Assembly (NCBI GenBank): GCA_030407315.1
Contig: JALQPE010002205.1
Span: 1 to 64,000 of the forward strand
Reading direction: 5' to 3'
From: Asparagopsis taxiformis
Taxonomy: Eukaryota > Rhodophyta > Florideophyceae > Bonnemaisoniales > Bonnemaisoniaceae
Length of the DNA: 64,000 nt
Shown here: positions 63,037 through 64,000 of the stretch, piece by piece
Position numbering within the stretch: the stretch's first letter is position 1
Layout of the letters: every line of letters begins with the position of its first letter
Translations under genes and position numbers: made by a program
The notes under the pieces: generated by a model
Seen by the model: only the letters and a program-made list of their open reading frames with translations
Databases searched by the model: none
Told to the model about the DNA's origin: nothing

Positions 63037-63948
63037 ATGGTTACGACCCGTAGCACCGATGCTAAAACTCCGCGGCCCGCAGGCTCTGCTGGAGGTGGAG
63101 CGAGGAACCCTTCGCAGGGCGCTCCCTCCCTCGCCAGGGTCGGTGTGCCGCCAGCGACGGAAGCGTCCGTCGCGCCCGCCCCGTCCGTTGGGGCGGTTCA
63201 AGCCGTTGCTCCGCAGGCCGTTGCCTCATCGTCACGCCCGACGGCTCCCGTTCCGCCTGTCGAGGCTGTAGGGGCCGCTGCCCCTGCTGATGGCGACGCC
63301 GCGGCGTCTGTCTCGAGTCCGGAGTCACCGATAGTGCCGGAGGTCGTGCCCTCTGGTCGTGGAGTGGCTGCGATGGCCGCGGCCGCACGTTTACGTCGTG
63401 CCGAGGCAGCGTCGCGCGCTGGCGAACCTCGTCGTGAGGGTTCACCCCAGTCTCCCCGTCGGGACTCGTCGGGGTTGGACGTCCCCGCGGGAACCGTCGG
63501 AACCTCTGACCACAACGGAGTCGCACTCGACGCGAGTTCCCTATCCCACGCGTGGGCGGTGCTGCCTCGGGTGGCTGTGTCGGACGAGGACGTGGCCACG
63601 CTGGCCAAGGATCGCTTGGACGCACGCGCAGTACTCGAGTACATGCGCATAGCCGAAGATTCGTGGGGGCGTCGTGCCGGGCGTCGTTTCGCCCACAGGC
63701 CCGCGGGATCGGTTCGTTACCAGATCCCGGCGTCGATTCGTTGCGACCGTTCGTGGTTGCGCGACGCTGACGATGCGGTCTACGTAGACATCATGGACGC
63801 ATACTTATGGAAGGGGACGCCCGAGGAACTGCCGTTCACTGCGTTGGCGTCCGTGTACGTGTGTCCGCGGACATTGACGGAGCGGCAGCGTGCCGAGTGG
63901 AAAACCGCGCTCTCGTTGAGCGTTATGGGCAACCGCGTCATATCGTAA
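63037..63948 (+). CDS. Gag-like protein of the right-hand retroelement, in-frame stop
   Basis: 303 codons from the ATG at 63037 (MVTTRSTDAKTPRPAG). The first ~180 residues are alanine/proline-rich and disordered; the remainder (SHAWAVLPRVAVSDEDV..., ALSLSVMGNRVIS) looks globular. The TAA at 63946-63948 is followed in the same frame by coding-looking DDYFALRYADADDFRV to the window end, so the stop is probably a mutation. The frame is open upstream too, but that part is LTR/leader. No family is certain; gag is inferred from position and composition. Confidence 0.4.
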   Translation: MVTTRSTDAKTPRPAGSAGGGARNPSQGAPSLARVGVPPATEASVAPAPSVGAVQAVAPQAVASSSRPTAPVPPVEAVGAAAPADGDAAASVSSPESPIVPEVVPSGRGVAAMAAAARLRRAEAASRAGEPRREGSPQSPRRDSSGLDVPAGTVGTSDHNGVALDASSLSHAWAVLPRVAVSDEDVATLAKDRLDARAVLEYMRIAEDSWGRRAGRRFAHRPAGSVRYQIPASIRCDRSWLRDADDAVYVDIMDAYLWKGTPEELPFTALASVYVCPRTLTERQRAEWKTALSLSVMGNRVIS

Positions 63949-64000
63949 GACGACTACTTCGCGCTCCGTTATGCCGACGCGGACGACTTTCGTGTGTCGC

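Overview
The window is nuclear DNA of a eukaryote that is rich in mobile elements. Its long reading frames have no obvious introns, TATA boxes lie upstream of several genes, and it carries Copia-type, DIRS-type and probable Gypsy-type retroelements. No rRNA, tRNA, operon or Shine-Dalgarno structure was seen. My best guess is an intron-poor alga, most likely a red alga, with an oomycete or fungus as alternatives. That lineage call is inference and not firm.

Region 1 (1-24.6 kb) is an accessory, element-like block. It starts with a repetitive stretch (1-1.5 kb) that resembles the tail of the retroelement at 21-24.6 kb. Next come a large transposase-like gene on the minus strand (2.56-6.45 kb), a ParB-like protein (7.94-9.62 kb), a zinc-binding plus 2OG-Fe(II)-dioxygenase-like frame (9.63-11.47 kb), an unknown broken gene (12.6-13.7 kb), a DNA methyltransferase joined to a SET domain (13.6-16.07 kb), and two convergent unknown genes (17.2-20.7 kb). 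The intergenic gaps hold hairpins of two families. A ~500-bp sequence occurs as an inverted pair (6.9-7.4 and 11.73-12.23 kb) bracketing the ParB and dioxygenase frames. These two frames overlap by a -1 shift at a GGGGGGA heptamer three bases before the ParB stop, and the dioxygenase frame has no ATG of its own near its start. Together this is a candidate mobile DNA- and chromatin-modification module, and it is the best candidate here for an undescribed system. A minus-strand retroelement with Gag, protease and integrase but no visible reverse transcriptase follows (21.67-24.3 kb).

Region 2 (25.0-51.56 kb) is a gene amplification. A unit with a secreted germin-like cupin gene and a convergent secreted spondin-domain gene is present as a large inverted repeat (arms of 3,827 bp, 25026-28852 and 29314-33140, around a 461-bp spacer). 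It continues rightward as nearly identical head-to-tail copies of 5,177-5,178 bp. In total there are five cupin genes and six spondin genes, all with intact frames. The inverted pair forms one sequence subtype and the other copies a second.

Region 3 (51.6-64 kb) is nested retroelements. A Copia element with 131-bp LTRs that differ at one base and a TTAAC target duplication (51712-56451) sits inside one copy of a duplicated ~180-bp repeat. A DIRS-type element (tyrosine recombinase, RT-RNase H and a gag-like part, all minus strand, with broken frames) spans 57.46-61.73 kb. The right end (from about 62.2 kb) is CpG-rich and looks like the 5' LTR and gag-like frame of another LTR element that runs out of the window.
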